From the NCBI RefSeq assembly GCF_001552535.1, contig NZ_BCRJ01000073.1, positions 1-64,000 of the forward strand: a stretch of 64,000 nucleotides of DNA. Direction: 5' to 3'. Below the pieces are notes generated by a model. It had not been told where the DNA came from. It saw only the letters and a program-made list of their open reading frames with translations, and did not search any database. Of the stretch, positions 8,999-18,598 are shown piece after piece. How positions within the stretch are numbered: position 1 is the stretch's first letter; each line of letters begins with the position of its first letter. The position numbers were made by a program, and so were the translations under genes. The DNA comes from Nocardioides jensenii JCM 1364 = NBRC 14755 (lineage in GTDB: Bacteria; Actinomycetota; Actinomycetes; Propionibacteriales; Nocardioidaceae).

Positions 8999-9029
8999 CA
9001 ACAGCAGTCATTCGAATCGAGGAGGAACA

Positions 9030-10130
9030 GTGCAGCAGGTGCGTGCGGTGGTGGCCAGGGCCAAGGGTGAGCCGGTCACGGTGGAGACGATCAACGTGCC
9101 CGACCCGGGTCCGGGTGAGGCCGTGGTGAAGATCCAGGCCTGCGGGGTCTGCCACACCGACCTGCACTACCGCGAGGGCGGCATCAACGACGAGTTCCCG
9201 TTCCTGCTCGGCCACGAGGCCGCCGGTGTGGTCGAGTCGGTCGGGCCGGAGGTCACCGGGGTGGCGCCGGGTGACTTCGTGGTGCTGAACTGGCGTGCGG
9301 TGTGTGGTGAGTGCCGCGCCTGCAAGCGTGGCGACCTGCACTACTGCTTCAACACCCACAATGCGACGCAGAAGATGACCTTGGAGGACGGCACCGAGCT
9401 GTCCCCGGCGCTGGGGATCGGTGCGTTCGCCGAGAAGACCCTGGTCGCGGCGGGGCAGTGCACGAAGGTCGATGAGTCGGCCCGTCCTGCCGCGGTGGGT
9501 CTGCTCGGTTGCGGTGTGATGGCCGGCATCGGTGCCGCGATCAACACCGGTGCGGTCACCCGGGGCAAGTCGGTGGCGGTGATCGGTTGCGGTGGTGTCG
9601 GGGTGGCCGCCATCGCCGGTTCCGCGTTGGCCGGCGCGAGTCCGATCATTGCGGTCGACATCGACGAGAAGAAGCTCGAGACCGCCAAGGCGATGGGTGC
9701 CACGCACACGGTCGACTCCTCGGCCGTGGACGCGGTCGAGGAGATCAAGCGAATCTGCGCCGAGACCTATGCAGGCGCCGAAGGTGCCGACGTCGTGATC
9801 GAGGCGGTCGGTCGCCCCGAGACCTGGAAGCAGGCCTTCTATGCCCGGGACCTGGCCGGCACCGTGGTGCTCGTGGGGGTGCCGACGCCGGACATGAAGA
9901 TCCCCGAGATCCCGTTGATCGACGTGTTCGGTCGTGGCGGTTCGCTGAAGTCGAGCTGGTACGGCGACTGCCTACCCTCCCGTGACTTCCCGATGCTGGT
10001 CGACCTCTACCAGCAGGGGCGCCTGGACCTGGATGCTTTCGTGTCCGAGGAGGTCGGCCTCGGCGACATCGAGGCGGCGTTCGAGAAGATGCATCACGGT
10101 GAGGTGCTGCGCTCGGTGGTGATCCTGTGA
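9030..10130 (+). CDS. mscR: S-(hydroxymethyl)mycothiol dehydrogenase
   Basis: This 366-residue zinc alcohol dehydrogenase oxidises the mycothiol-formaldehyde adduct with NAD and may also act on S-nitrosomycothiol. Catalytic zinc ligands are Cys41 (CGVCHTD) and His62 (GHE). The structural zinc site is Cys92, 95, 98 and 106. The Rossmann loop is VIGCGGVGV. The start is the GTG at 9030 with GGAGG 4 nt upstream; the frame is open much further upstream but that part is noise. Mycothiol dependence is inferred from family resemblance ([17 protein letters not shown]) and the neighbouring metallo-hydrolase. A GTGA overlap couples it to that gene. Confidence 0.88.
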   Translation: MQQVRAVVARAKGEPVTVETINVPDPGPGEAVVKIQACGVCHTDLHYREGGINDEFPFLLGHEAAGVVESVGPEVTGVAPGDFVVLNWRAVCGECRACKRGDLHYCFNTHNATQKMTLEDGTELSPALGIGAFAEKTLVAAGQCTKVDESARPAAVGLLGCGVMAGIGAAINTGAVTRGKSVAVIGCGGVGVAAIAGSALAGASPIIAVDIDEKKLETAKAMGATHTVDSSAVDAVEEIKRICAETYAGAEGADVVIEAVGRPETWKQAFYARDLAGTVVLVGVPTPDMKIPEIPLIDVFGRGGSLKSSWYGDCLPSRDFPMLVDLYQQGRLDLDAFVSEEVGLGDIEAAFEKMHHGEVLRSVVIL

Positions 10131-10735
10131 CCGCGCGGGTCGATCACGCCGTCGTCTCCGGCACGTTCTCCCTCGACGGTGAGACGTTCGACGTCGACAA
10201 CAACATCTGGGTGATCGGCGACGACAGCGAGTGCATCGTCATCGACGCACCGCACGACGTCGACGCGATCCGTGCCGTGATCGGCGACCGCACGCTCAAG
10301 GCGATCCTGTGCACCCACGCGCACGACGACCACGTGCGCGTGGCGCCGGCCCTGCGTGCCGCCGTACCTGCCCCGATCCTGCTGCACCCCGACGACAAGC
10401 CGCTGTGGGAGCTCACCCACACCGACGAGCTGTGGGACGTCGATCTCTCCGACGAGCAGCAGATCGTCGTCGGCGGCACCACCCTGCGGATCATCCACAC
10501 ACCGGGGCACGCTCCCGGCGCGGTCTGTGTGTACGTCGAGGAGCTGGGCTGCCTGTTCTCGGGCGACACCCTGTTCAACGGCGGTCCGGGAGCCACCGGT
10601 CGCTCGTTCAGCGACCGGCCCTTGTTGGAGGAATCCATCCGTTCCCGGCTTTTCGGTTTGCCGGACGAAACAGTGGTGCACACTGGCCACGGCGACGACA
10701 CCACCATCGGCGCCGAGAGGGCAAACCTGTCCTGA
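10127..10735 (+). CDS. MBL-fold metallo-hydrolase, partner of MscR
   Basis: This 202-residue metallo-beta-lactamase-fold hydrolase has the metal-binding motif THAHDDH (around residue 63), HTPGHAPG and the GDTLF aspartate. It starts with GTG overlapping the stop of mscR. In mycobacteria an MBL protein also follows mscR. A role in hydrolysing S-formylmycothiol to formate and mycothiol would complete formaldehyde detoxification (inference from context). A general glyoxalase II-like thioesterase is the alternative. Confidence 0.82.
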   Translation: MTARVDHAVVSGTFSLDGETFDVDNNIWVIGDDSECIVIDAPHDVDAIRAVIGDRTLKAILCTHAHDDHVRVAPALRAAVPAPILLHPDDKPLWELTHTDELWDVDLSDEQQIVVGGTTLRIIHTPGHAPGAVCVYVEELGCLFSGDTLFNGGPGATGRSFSDRPLLEESIRSRLFGLPDETVVHTGHGDDTTIGAERANLS

Positions 10736-10765
10736 TCACACAACCTGACCCGCAAAGGATCACTC

Positions 10766-11329
10766 ATGTCTGACCAGAACCCCCCGAGCCCCGAGAACTA
10801 CCCGGGTGGCCAGCCGGACCCGCAGTACGGCCAGCAGCCCTACGGTCAGCCGGACCCGCAGCAGCAGTACGGTCAGCCGGACCCGCAGCAGCAGTACGGT
10901 CAGCCGGACCCGCAGCAGCAGTACGGCGCGGCCCCGGCCTACCAGCAGGGTCAGCAGATGTACGGCGGCCCGGGCCCGGTCGGCCTGGCGCGGAGCACGG
11001 GCATGTGCATCCTGTTGACGATCGTCACCTGTGGCATCTACTCGATCGTCTACTACTACAAGGCCCACGAGGAGCTGAAGCAGAACACCGGCCAGGGCAT
11101 CGGCGGCGTCGTGGCCCTGGTGCTGGCCCTGTTCGTCGGCATCGTCAGCCCGTTCCTGCTCGGCAGCGAGGTCGGCAAGGCTCGTCAGGCGCGCGGCATG
11201 GAGGAGAAGGTCACCGCGATCACCGCCCTGTGGTTCCTGCTGCCCCTCATCGGTGGCATCGTCTGGTTCGTCAAGACCAACGGCGCGCTCAACGAGTACT
11301 GGGTCTCGCAGGGCGCCCAGCCCGCCTGA
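10766..11329 (+). CDS. DUF4234 membrane protein with Gln/Pro/Tyr-rich N-terminal repeats
   Basis: This 187-residue protein begins with a disordered Pro/Gln/Tyr-rich region (residues 1-65) containing three exact copies of GQPDPQQQY. A DUF4234 domain follows with four predicted membrane helices; its first helix is MCILLTIVTCGIYSIVYYYK. Function is unknown. Similar tails in actinobacterial membrane proteins often act as interaction or phase-separating regions (inference). Confidence 0.75.
   Translation: MSDQNPPSPENYPGGQPDPQYGQQPYGQPDPQQQYGQPDPQQQYGQPDPQQQYGAAPAYQQGQQMYGGPGPVGLARSTGMCILLTIVTCGIYSIVYYYKAHEELKQNTGQGIGGVVALVLALFVGIVSPFLLGSEVGKARQARGMEEKVTAITALWFLLPLIGGIVWFVKTNGALNEYWVSQGAQPA
10844..10924 (+). 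repeat. three perfect 27-bp tandem repeats in coding sequence
   Basis: Three identical 27-bp units start at 10844, 10871 and 10898. Each codes for GQPDPQQQY in frame. A degenerate unit precedes them at 10811-10843. Confidence 0.95.
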
Positions 11330-11335
11330 TCCGAC

Positions 11336-11341
11336 TACAGT
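11336..11341 (+). promoter_or_regulatory. -10 element of a leaderless promoter
   Basis: TACAGT ends 7 nt before the ATG of the MpaB-like gene. Confidence 0.5.
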
Positions 11342-11348
11342 CGGTCCC

Positions 11349-12221
11349 ATGACTGACGGCTACTTTCCACACGGCTCGATGCTCCGCCACGTGCAGGAGC
11401 ATCGAGCCGTGGGACAGACCTACGGCCAACGGGCGCTGATCATCGGCGCCACCCACCCCGTGCCCTACGTGGGCACCAGCGCGTCGACGAACGCGAAGGA
11501 GCGGCCGTTCATGCGGCTCTCCGCCACCGCGGAGGCGTTCGAGTCGATCTTCTTCGGCGACCGGGCCGAGGCCGACCGCGTGCTGGCGATGGTGCACCGC
11601 ATGCACACCAAGGTGAAGGGCACCCTCGATCGCGACGAGGGCAACTTTCCCGCCGGTACGCCGTACGACGCCTTCGACCCGCAGCTGATGCTCTGGACCA
11701 TGGCGATGCTCGCCGACTCCTCGCGGGTCGCGTTCGAGACGCTGGTTCGCCCCCTCGACCCGGACGAGAAGGAGCAGCTCTGGGCCGACTGGGTCCACTT
11801 CGGCGAGCTCTTCGGCATGCCACGCTCGGTCGCGCCCGGCAGCGCCGGCGAGTTCGAGGAGTGGATGCGCGCGCAGATCGCCGGTCCCGACTTCCATGTC
11901 ACCGACGAGGCCCGTGTCGTCGGTCGCGCCATCGCGCTCGACATGCCGGTGCCGATCCAGCTGCGACCCGGCATCACCGGCACCAACCTGGTCGTCCGGG
12001 GCATGCTGCCCGCGCGCGTCCGCAAGGCGTTCGGCCTGACCTGGACACCGGCTCATGCGGCAGCGTTCGCCACGGTGTCAACGGCGGTGCGGGCCTCCCA
12101 CCGTGTGGTCCCCGACCAGGTCAGGATCGGTCGCAACACCGGCCTCTTCCGGCTCGTCACCGCCACCGAGCGCCGGATCATCTCGCGTGGCGGCCGCACC
12201 ATGGAACTCCCGGCGGCCTGA
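11349..12221 (+). CDS. MpaB-family (DUF2236) oxygenase-like protein
   Basis: This 290-residue helical protein is of the DUF2236 type, related to the latex-clearing-protein/MpaB haem oxygenase superfamily. Conserved features include ERPFMRLSAT, the HRMHTKVKG histidines (residues about 77-85) and WTMAMLADSS. Substrate and haem content are not established. The first 21 codons contain a 16-bp perfect inverted repeat (11370-11385 with 11396-11411), unusual in a leaderless message. Confidence 0.75.
   Translation: MTDGYFPHGSMLRHVQEHRAVGQTYGQRALIIGATHPVPYVGTSASTNAKERPFMRLSATAEAFESIFFGDRAEADRVLAMVHRMHTKVKGTLDRDEGNFPAGTPYDAFDPQLMLWTMAMLADSSRVAFETLVRPLDPDEKEQLWADWVHFGELFGMPRSVAPGSAGEFEEWMRAQIAGPDFHVTDEARVVGRAIALDMPVPIQLRPGITGTNLVVRGMLPARVRKAFGLTWTPAHAAAFATVSTAVRASHRVVPDQVRIGRNTGLFRLVTATERRIISRGGRTMELPAA
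11370..11411 (+). repeat. 16-bp perfect inverted repeat inside a coding start
   Basis: CACGGCTCGATGCTCC (11370-11385) is exactly complementary to GGAGCATCGAGCCGTG (11396-11411) across a 10-nt loop, within codons 8-21 of the MpaB-like gene. Confidence 0.9.
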
Positions 12222-12260
12222 GCGGGTTCAGCCAGTGCTCGGGCGGGGTAGAAGGCGGCC

Positions 12261-13283
12261 ATGCGTGCACACGTCGCGACTCTGCTCGTCGCCTTGCTGG
12301 TCACCGGCTGCTCCGGTGGACCCCTCTCCGACGACGGTCGAGAGGCGAGCACGGGGGAGGTCTTCGCGAGCTACGGCGACGTCGAGGGCATCCCGGTCGA
12401 CCTGACCCTGCCCACCGGCAACTACGACTTCGTGGTCAGCAGACCGCACGACACGACCGACCACACGTCGGCCCTGGCCGACGTGGACGTGTCCGCGGAG
12501 GCGGCGGACGGTCGGGCCTTCGTCGACGTCGGGCTGGGCCGCTCGATGATGGGCGGGGACGTCTGGATGCTCCAACCGCAGGGCAACGAGCCGGTGCGCT
12601 TCTGGCTCGAGTACGACGGCAAGCGCGCCATGCTCGAGGCCGAGGAGACCCATGCATGGGTGGTGGCGGTGCCGGACGACGCGGCGATCCGCCTGGTGGC
12701 CGAGTTCGACGGCCGCCAGATCTCGGTCGACCCCTATGACCAGACTCCCGCGACCTCCGACCGCGACGTCTACGGCGGCAACCTGCCGCGCCTAACCGAC
12801 CACCACTGTGCGCCCTACCAAGGCATCGACCTCGGCAACGGCGTGGAGTTCAGCGGCGGCGAGTGCCAGATCGAGGTGCTCGACCCGGTGCCGTGGTTCC
12901 AGGCGGCCGGCCAGTCAGGGTGGGCGTCCGAGGGCACGAGGTGGGTGCTGGCCAAGGTGACAGTGGAGACCAACGCCTACTTCGCCGGCGAGCACCGGGG
13001 CCAGTACGTGCAACGAGAGACCGAGTACGGCGAGCCGACGTACACCCTCGGCGGCGCGGCGCCCGTCGCCATGTTCGACGGTGACTTCAACCAGATCCAC
13101 TCCAGGCCCGCTGACATGACTGTCCACGACACGCGGTGGCTTCTCTTCGGGCTCCCCGACGGCGTGGACGAGGCTCCCCTGAAGCTCCGGCTCTCCTACA
13201 CGGGTGTGCCCGAGGACTCGGACTCCGGAGCAGCCACCGTCGACTACACCCTCAAGCGGGCGGTCGACCTGCGGTTCACCTGA
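12261..13283 (+). CDS. putative lipoprotein of unknown function
   Basis: This 340-residue protein has a lipoprotein signal peptide: a basic start, a hydrophobic core and the lipobox LVTGC with the lipidated Cys at residue 17. The mature part is acidic and Trp/Tyr-rich with no domain I recognise. Its ATG follows GAAGG at 5 nt; TAGAAG 6 nt upstream could instead be a weak leaderless -10. The 3' end overlaps the convergent methyltransferase gene by 8 bp. Probably an exported sensor or adhesin-like protein; no function can be assigned. Confidence 0.7.
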   Translation: MRAHVATLLVALLVTGCSGGPLSDDGREASTGEVFASYGDVEGIPVDLTLPTGNYDFVVSRPHDTTDHTSALADVDVSAEAADGRAFVDVGLGRSMMGGDVWMLQPQGNEPVRFWLEYDGKRAMLEAEETHAWVVAVPDDAAIRLVAEFDGRQISVDPYDQTPATSDRDVYGGNLPRLTDHHCAPYQGIDLGNGVEFSGGECQIEVLDPVPWFQAAGQSGWASEGTRWVLAKVTVETNAYFAGEHRGQYVQRETEYGEPTYTLGGAAPVAMFDGDFNQIHSRPADMTVHDTRWLLFGLPDGVDEAPLKLRLSYTGVPEDSDSGAATVDYTLKRAVDLRFT

Positions 13284-14499
13284 TCAGCGGCATGCCGGGC
13301 GACTCGGTGCCCTGTCCGAACGGCTGCACCAGGAGCGCGGTGCCCTCGCCGGCCACGCGGGTCATCACCAGGGTGGCCTCCTGCTCGCCGTGCAGGTCGA
13401 GTCGCCTGCGCAGCTGCTCGGGCACGACGTCGACGCCCCGCTTCTTGATGGTCAGCCGGCCGATGCCGCGTTCGCGCAGGGCGGCCTTGAGCGGCTTCTC
13501 CCGGTAGGGGAGCGTCTCGAGCACGCGGTAGCCGCGGGCGAAGGGGGAGCGGAAGGACGCATCCGAGGTCACGTAGGCGATGTGCTCGTCGAGGAGCCCG
13601 CCGTCGACCCCGGCCGCGACCGCGGTGACCAGGCCGGCCCGGATCACCGCACCGTCGGGCTCGTAGAGGAACTCACCCAAGGCACGGACCGGTCGTTCGC
13701 GGCCGTCGTACGGATCGTCCTCCTCGGTGATCGAGGCCAAACCGCCCGTGCCGATGACCGTGGCTCGGCGCCGGACCGTGGCGAGGTACGACGACCACAG
13801 GGCCGCCTCCTTGACCTCGCCGGCCTCGCTGACCCACTCCGCCTCGACCGAGGCAGGGACGAGGTCGTGGGGGATGCCGGGCGCGACCTTGACCACGGAG
13901 GCCCGCGCGAGGAGCGAGGTGACGAACGACCACGGCGGGGTCCAGCCCTCGACGTCGAAGACGCGACCCCGGGCGCCGCGGCGGGCGGGGTCGGCGAAGA
14001 CCGCGCCGAACCCGGAGAGGTCCAGGGTGGTGCCGTCGGCCACCTGCACGGCGCCGGGCAGGCCGAGTGCGGCCAGGTTGGCCTCGGCGATCGCCACGCG
14101 GACGGGGTCGAGGTCGACACCGGCCACGGTCAACCCGGCCCGGGCGAAGGCGATCAGGTCGCCGCCGATGCCGCAGCCGAGGTCGATCACGCTGGCCGGG
14201 TCCGCCGCAGCCAGGCGGGCGGCCCGATGAGCCGCCACCCGGGTGCGGGTGGCCTGCTCGAGAGCGTCGGGGGTGAAGTACATCCGCACCGCGTCGTCGC
14301 CGAACTTCGCCACCCCCTTGGCCCGCAGACCGACCTGGGTCAGAGCCGCGGCCGCGCGATCGGGGTCGGACTCGATCTTGCGGACCGCCGCCGCCGAGCG
14401 GATCGGGTCGCCGGCATGGTCGACGTACGCATGGGTGGCGGACTCGAGCAGTCGCTGGCCGTCGTCGGTGAGCAGCCAGCGGAAGGTGTCGGAGTCCAT
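13276..14499 (-). CDS. SAM-dependent methyltransferase with THUMP-like C-terminal domain
   Basis: This 407-residue class I methyltransferase has the SAM-binding motif VIDLGCGIGGD (about residues 103-113), the acidic GVDLDP and the catalytic ADPARRG motif. The last about 70 residues, including IGRLTIKKRGVDV, match the THUMP-like domain found in this actinobacterial family, which points to a structured RNA substrate (rRNA or tRNA). The exact target is unknown. CAGACT 6 nt before the ATG could be a leaderless -10. Confidence 0.78.
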   Translation of the reverse strand: MDSDTFRWLLTDDGQRLLESATHAYVDHAGDPIRSAAAVRKIESDPDRAAAALTQVGLRAKGVAKFGDDAVRMYFTPDALEQATRTRVAAHRAARLAAADPASVIDLGCGIGGDLIAFARAGLTVAGVDLDPVRVAIAEANLAALGLPGAVQVADGTTLDLSGFGAVFADPARRGARGRVFDVEGWTPPWSFVTSLLARASVVKVAPGIPHDLVPASVEAEWVSEAGEVKEAALWSSYLATVRRRATVIGTGGLASITEEDDPYDGRERPVRALGEFLYEPDGAVIRAGLVTAVAAGVDGGLLDEHIAYVTSDASFRSPFARGYRVLETLPYREKPLKAALRERGIGRLTIKKRGVDVVPEQLRRRLDLHGEQEATLVMTRVAGEGTALLVQPFGQGTESPGMPLIR

Positions 14500-14545
14500 G
14501 CCCGCAGTCTGGCAGGCGACCCCGAGGTTTCAGCATGACCCATCT

Positions 14546-14572
14546 CTGGCACTCGCTTGCGGAGAGTGCTAG
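14546..14572. promoter_or_regulatory. CIRCE element 1 (HrcA operator)
   Basis: CTGGCACTC, 9 nt, GAGTGCTAG gives the CIRCE 9-9-9 geometry (consensus TTAGCACTC-N9-GAGTGCTAA). It lies 160 bp before groES and overlaps a possible -10, TAGCGT (14570-14575). HrcA binding would repress the groES-groEL operon until heat shock. Confidence 0.9.
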
Positions 14573-14580
14573 CGTCTGTT

Positions 14581-14607
14581 CTGGCACTCTCACCATGAGG
14601 GTGCCAG
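14581..14607. promoter_or_regulatory. CIRCE element 2 (HrcA operator)
   Basis: CTGGCACTC, 9 nt, GGGTGCCAG is a second 9-9-9 inverted repeat with a single arm mismatch. It starts 8 bp after the first CIRCE, allowing tandem HrcA dimers. Confidence 0.85.
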
Positions 14608-14734
14608 CGCTTGCAACGAGTGCGACCCCCGCGACGGCGTACTCAACTGCAGGCTCAAACTTCCCGGGTGATCCCGCTGTGCGGGGTCCCTTCGCCCCCT
14701 GTTTCATCAAAGTGGAGAAAGTGGAGGTCGACAC

Positions 14735-15031
14735 GTGTCGGTCAACATCAAGCCTCTCGAGGACCGCATCATCGTCAAGCAGCTCGAGGCGGAGCAGACC
14801 ACGGCATCTGGCCTGGTCATCCCCGACACTGCCAAGGAGAAGCCCCAGGAGGGCGAGGTCGTGGCCGTGGGTCCCGGTCGCTTCAACGAGAACGGTGGAG
14901 AGCGCCTTCCGCTCGACATCGCTGTCGGCGACAAGGTCATCTACAGCAAGTACGGCGGCACCGAGGTCAAGTACGGCGGCGACGAGTTCCTGATCCTCTC
15001 CGCCCGCGACGTCCTCGCCATCATTTCCTGA
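14735..15031 (+). CDS. groES: co-chaperonin GroES
   Basis: This 98-residue GroES subunit has the N-terminal [12 protein letters not shown] strand, the mobile loop ([14 protein letters not shown], residues about 18-31), and the C-terminal [16 protein letters not shown]. Seven copies cap GroEL and drive folding cycles. The GTG start has GGAGG 7 nt upstream. The long leader (14573-14734) follows two CIRCE sites, so it is under HrcA control. Confidence 0.97.
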   Translation: MSVNIKPLEDRIIVKQLEAEQTTASGLVIPDTAKEKPQEGEVVAVGPGRFNENGGERLPLDIAVGDKVIYSKYGGTEVKYGGDEFLILSARDVLAIIS

Positions 15032-15125
15032 CGGCCTGACATCCCGGCTGCCGGCAGTCTCCTCGGTCGACGACCGCTCCGCTCCACAGGTCGCCGACCC
15101 TCGTCCGCCTCGGCAGTCGGACGCC

Positions 15126-15160
15126 AGCCCGCCAGGACCCATCCGGGCCCCTGGCGGGCT
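15126..15160 (+). terminator. stem-loop between groES and groEL
   Basis: AGCCCGCCAGG (15126-15136) pairs perfectly with CCTGGCGGGCT (15150-15160) over a 13-nt loop, without a U tract. It could attenuate transcription or stabilise the groES message, giving more GroES than GroEL. Confidence 0.5.
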
Positions 15161-15178
15161 TCGCCATTTCACCCCTGA

Positions 15179-16822
<1,644 letters not shown>

Positions 16823-16844
16823 CCTGACGCAGCTCTGACCAGTT

Positions 16845-16877
16845 GGGCCCGGTTCCTCACGACGAGGAGCCGGGCCC
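16845..16877 (+). terminator. groESL terminator hairpin
   Basis: GGGCCCGGTTCCTC (16845-16858) pairs with GAGGAGCCGGGCCC (16864-16877), 14 bp with one G-U pair and a 5-nt loop. There is no U tract, as is common in this GC range. Confidence 0.85.
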
Positions 16878-16884
16878 TACTGCT

Positions 16885-16991
16885 GACCCGTCGTGAATTC
16901 GGGGTGACCCGTCGTGAGTTCGTCAATCCGGTCGAACTCACGACGGGTCACCCCGAACTGGCGACGGGTCACCCCGAACTGGCGACGGGTC
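16885..16991. repeat. palindromic array of five 21-bp repeats (array 1)
   Basis: Two units on one strand (GACCCGTCGTGAATTCG at 16885, GACCCGTCGTGAGTTCG at 16906) face three units in the opposite orientation at 16933, 16954 and 16975 (CGAACT[CA/GG]CGACGGGTC). All have a 21-bp period. Units 2 and 3 form a perfect 17-bp hairpin with a 10-nt loop. The last unit runs into the stop codon of the minus-strand glycosyltransferase (16990-16992). A second array is at 33038-33145. Confidence 0.92.
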
Positions 16992-18591
16992 ACCAGCGCC
17001 AGGGACGCTCGCAGTCGGGGACGGGCAGGTCGCGGTCGACGCCCTTGTGCAGCCAGATCGGGTGGTCGCCGCACGCCTCACCGTGGCGCTCGTAGTGCTG
17101 GGCCAGCATCGCCTCGAGCGCCGGCTGGCCCACACCGTTCCACGAGTCGAAGTCGACCCAGCCGACGAACCAGGTCGGAGCCTTGTCGCTGTCCAGCAGC
17201 CCGATCAGCTCCTCGAGCTTGGGGTCGTTGCCGCGCATCGGCAGGCTCCACAGGTGCTCGTACGGCGAGCTCAGACCCGACGCGAACACGATGTCGGCAC
17301 GGCCGCCGTACACCACGATCGTGTCGCCCGGCTCGGAGACGCGCTTGATCGCCTGCCCGGTGTAGATCTCGGTCGGCGGCTCGGCGCCCGAGGTGCTCTT
17401 CGCCACCCAGCCGACCGTCGAGACCAGGCACGACACAGCGGTCAGCGCGACCAGGAGCCGCGTGATCCGGCCGCGCAGCCCAGGGGCCCCGACAACCAGG
17501 GCGGCGCACAGCACGACGGTCGGCACGATGCCCAACAGGTAGGGCCGCCAGTAGCTGCCACCCAGAATCACGCCGGTTCCGTCGACCACGAGAACGGCGA
17601 CGGCGGCCAGGGTGACCGCCGGATGCGTGCGCCACGCGTGCTTGATGTTGATCAGGAACCAGGCGACCACGAAGGCCATGCCGGTGGCGACGAAGATGAT
17701 CGCCAACTGTCGCGCCCGGCCCAGCGGTGCCCCGGCCTCCTCGTTGGAGATCACGTCGAGAGCGTGCGAGCGGAACCCGTAGACGGCGTACCACAGCGTC
17801 TCGAGGTGTACGCCGGTCGCGAGGCACCAGCCGATCGTCAGTCCGAGAGGGATGGCGGCCCCGAGCAGCGCGGCGCCGGCCAGCCTGCCGAACGCCGGCC
17901 AGCTGATCTCCTTGCGCACCGCGGAGGTCAGCAGCACGACACCGCCGAAGGCGAGGCCGGTGGCCATGTTCTGCTTCAACCCGATCGCGAGCATGCCGAG
18001 CAGGCCGGCCCCGCCGGCCAGCAGCATCCCCTTGCGGGGTGAGGCGTCCAGCACCCGCAGCGCCTCCAGGGCCAGCCAGAAGCTGGTCACCACGATCGGG
18101 ATGCCGAGGATCTCTCCCTTGGCCGCGACCGAGTCGATCATCGTGTTCGTGGTGACCGCGGCGGTCGCGACGGCCGTCCACCGCGCCGCCCGCTCGCCCG
18201 AGACGAGGTACGCCGTTCGTGCGGCCGCCACCACGAGCAGGGCGCAGCCGAGTGCCGCGATGACACGGATGAACAGCGGCCCGCCGATCCAGTCGGAGAG
18301 CTTGATCAGCGCGATCAGCGGCGGTGGACGGTCGACCCAGTAGGTGCCGTAGAGGCTGTCCGGCTGGGGGTGCCAGGCGCGGGCGACCAGGGTGAAACCG
18401 GCTTCGTCGGGGCGGATCGGCCACAGCATCCCGGGGAACCGGAGCAGCATGGCGAGCACGGCCACGCCGCCGACGAGTCGTTTGGTGCCGATCTCGGGCA
18501 CGGTCCAGCGCGTCGGGCTCGTCATGGGGGACAGCCTGCCATTCGGGGAGGGTGGGGTGGGCGAGGTCCGGGCCGGGGTGGGCTGTGTCAT
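16990..18591 (-). CDS. membrane glycosyltransferase, GT39/ArnT-like
   Basis: This 533-residue polytopic protein has roughly 10-12 predicted helices. It has an early acidic motif RPDEAGF on the outer face followed by YWVDRPPPLIAL, as in the GT-C family that moves sugars from polyprenyl phosphate carriers. The C-terminal 130 residues form a soluble outer domain. The acceptor (protein, lipid or wall polymer) is unknown. The start at 18591 lies 7 nt after the upstream gene's stop; an internal ATG at 18525 is possible. Its TGA stop is formed by the edge of the 21-bp repeat array. Confidence 0.75.
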   Translation of the reverse strand: MTQPTPARTSPTPPSPNGRLSPMTSPTRWTVPEIGTKRLVGGVAVLAMLLRFPGMLWPIRPDEAGFTLVARAWHPQPDSLYGTYWVDRPPPLIALIKLSDWIGGPLFIRVIAALGCALLVVAAARTAYLVSGERAARWTAVATAAVTTNTMIDSVAAKGEILGIPIVVTSFWLALEALRVLDASPRKGMLLAGGAGLLGMLAIGLKQNMATGLAFGGVVLLTSAVRKEISWPAFGRLAGAALLGAAIPLGLTIGWCLATGVHLETLWYAVYGFRSHALDVISNEEAGAPLGRARQLAIIFVATGMAFVVAWFLINIKHAWRTHPAVTLAAVAVLVVDGTGVILGGSYWRPYLLGIVPTVVLCAALVVGAPGLRGRITRLLVALTAVSCLVSTVGWVAKSTSGAEPPTEIYTGQAIKRVSEPGDTIVVYGGRADIVFASGLSSPYEHLWSLPMRGNDPKLEELIGLLDSDKAPTWFVGWVDFDSWNGVGQPALEAMLAQHYERHGEACGDHPIWLHKGVDRDLPVPDCERPWRW

Positions 18592-18598
18592 CCGTCGC

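Noticed and set aside
8997..9002. TTGACA on the minus strand as a -35 for the VOC promoter
   Set aside because: It lies only 1-2 nt from the -10, so it cannot act as a -35 for that start.
10844..10924. CRISPR-like regular repeats
   Set aside because: The units are directly adjacent with no spacers and code for GQPDPQQQY in frame in a membrane protein.
16885..16991. CRISPR array
   Set aside because: Period is 21 bp with essentially no unique spacers and inverted orientation in the middle, unlike CRISPR.
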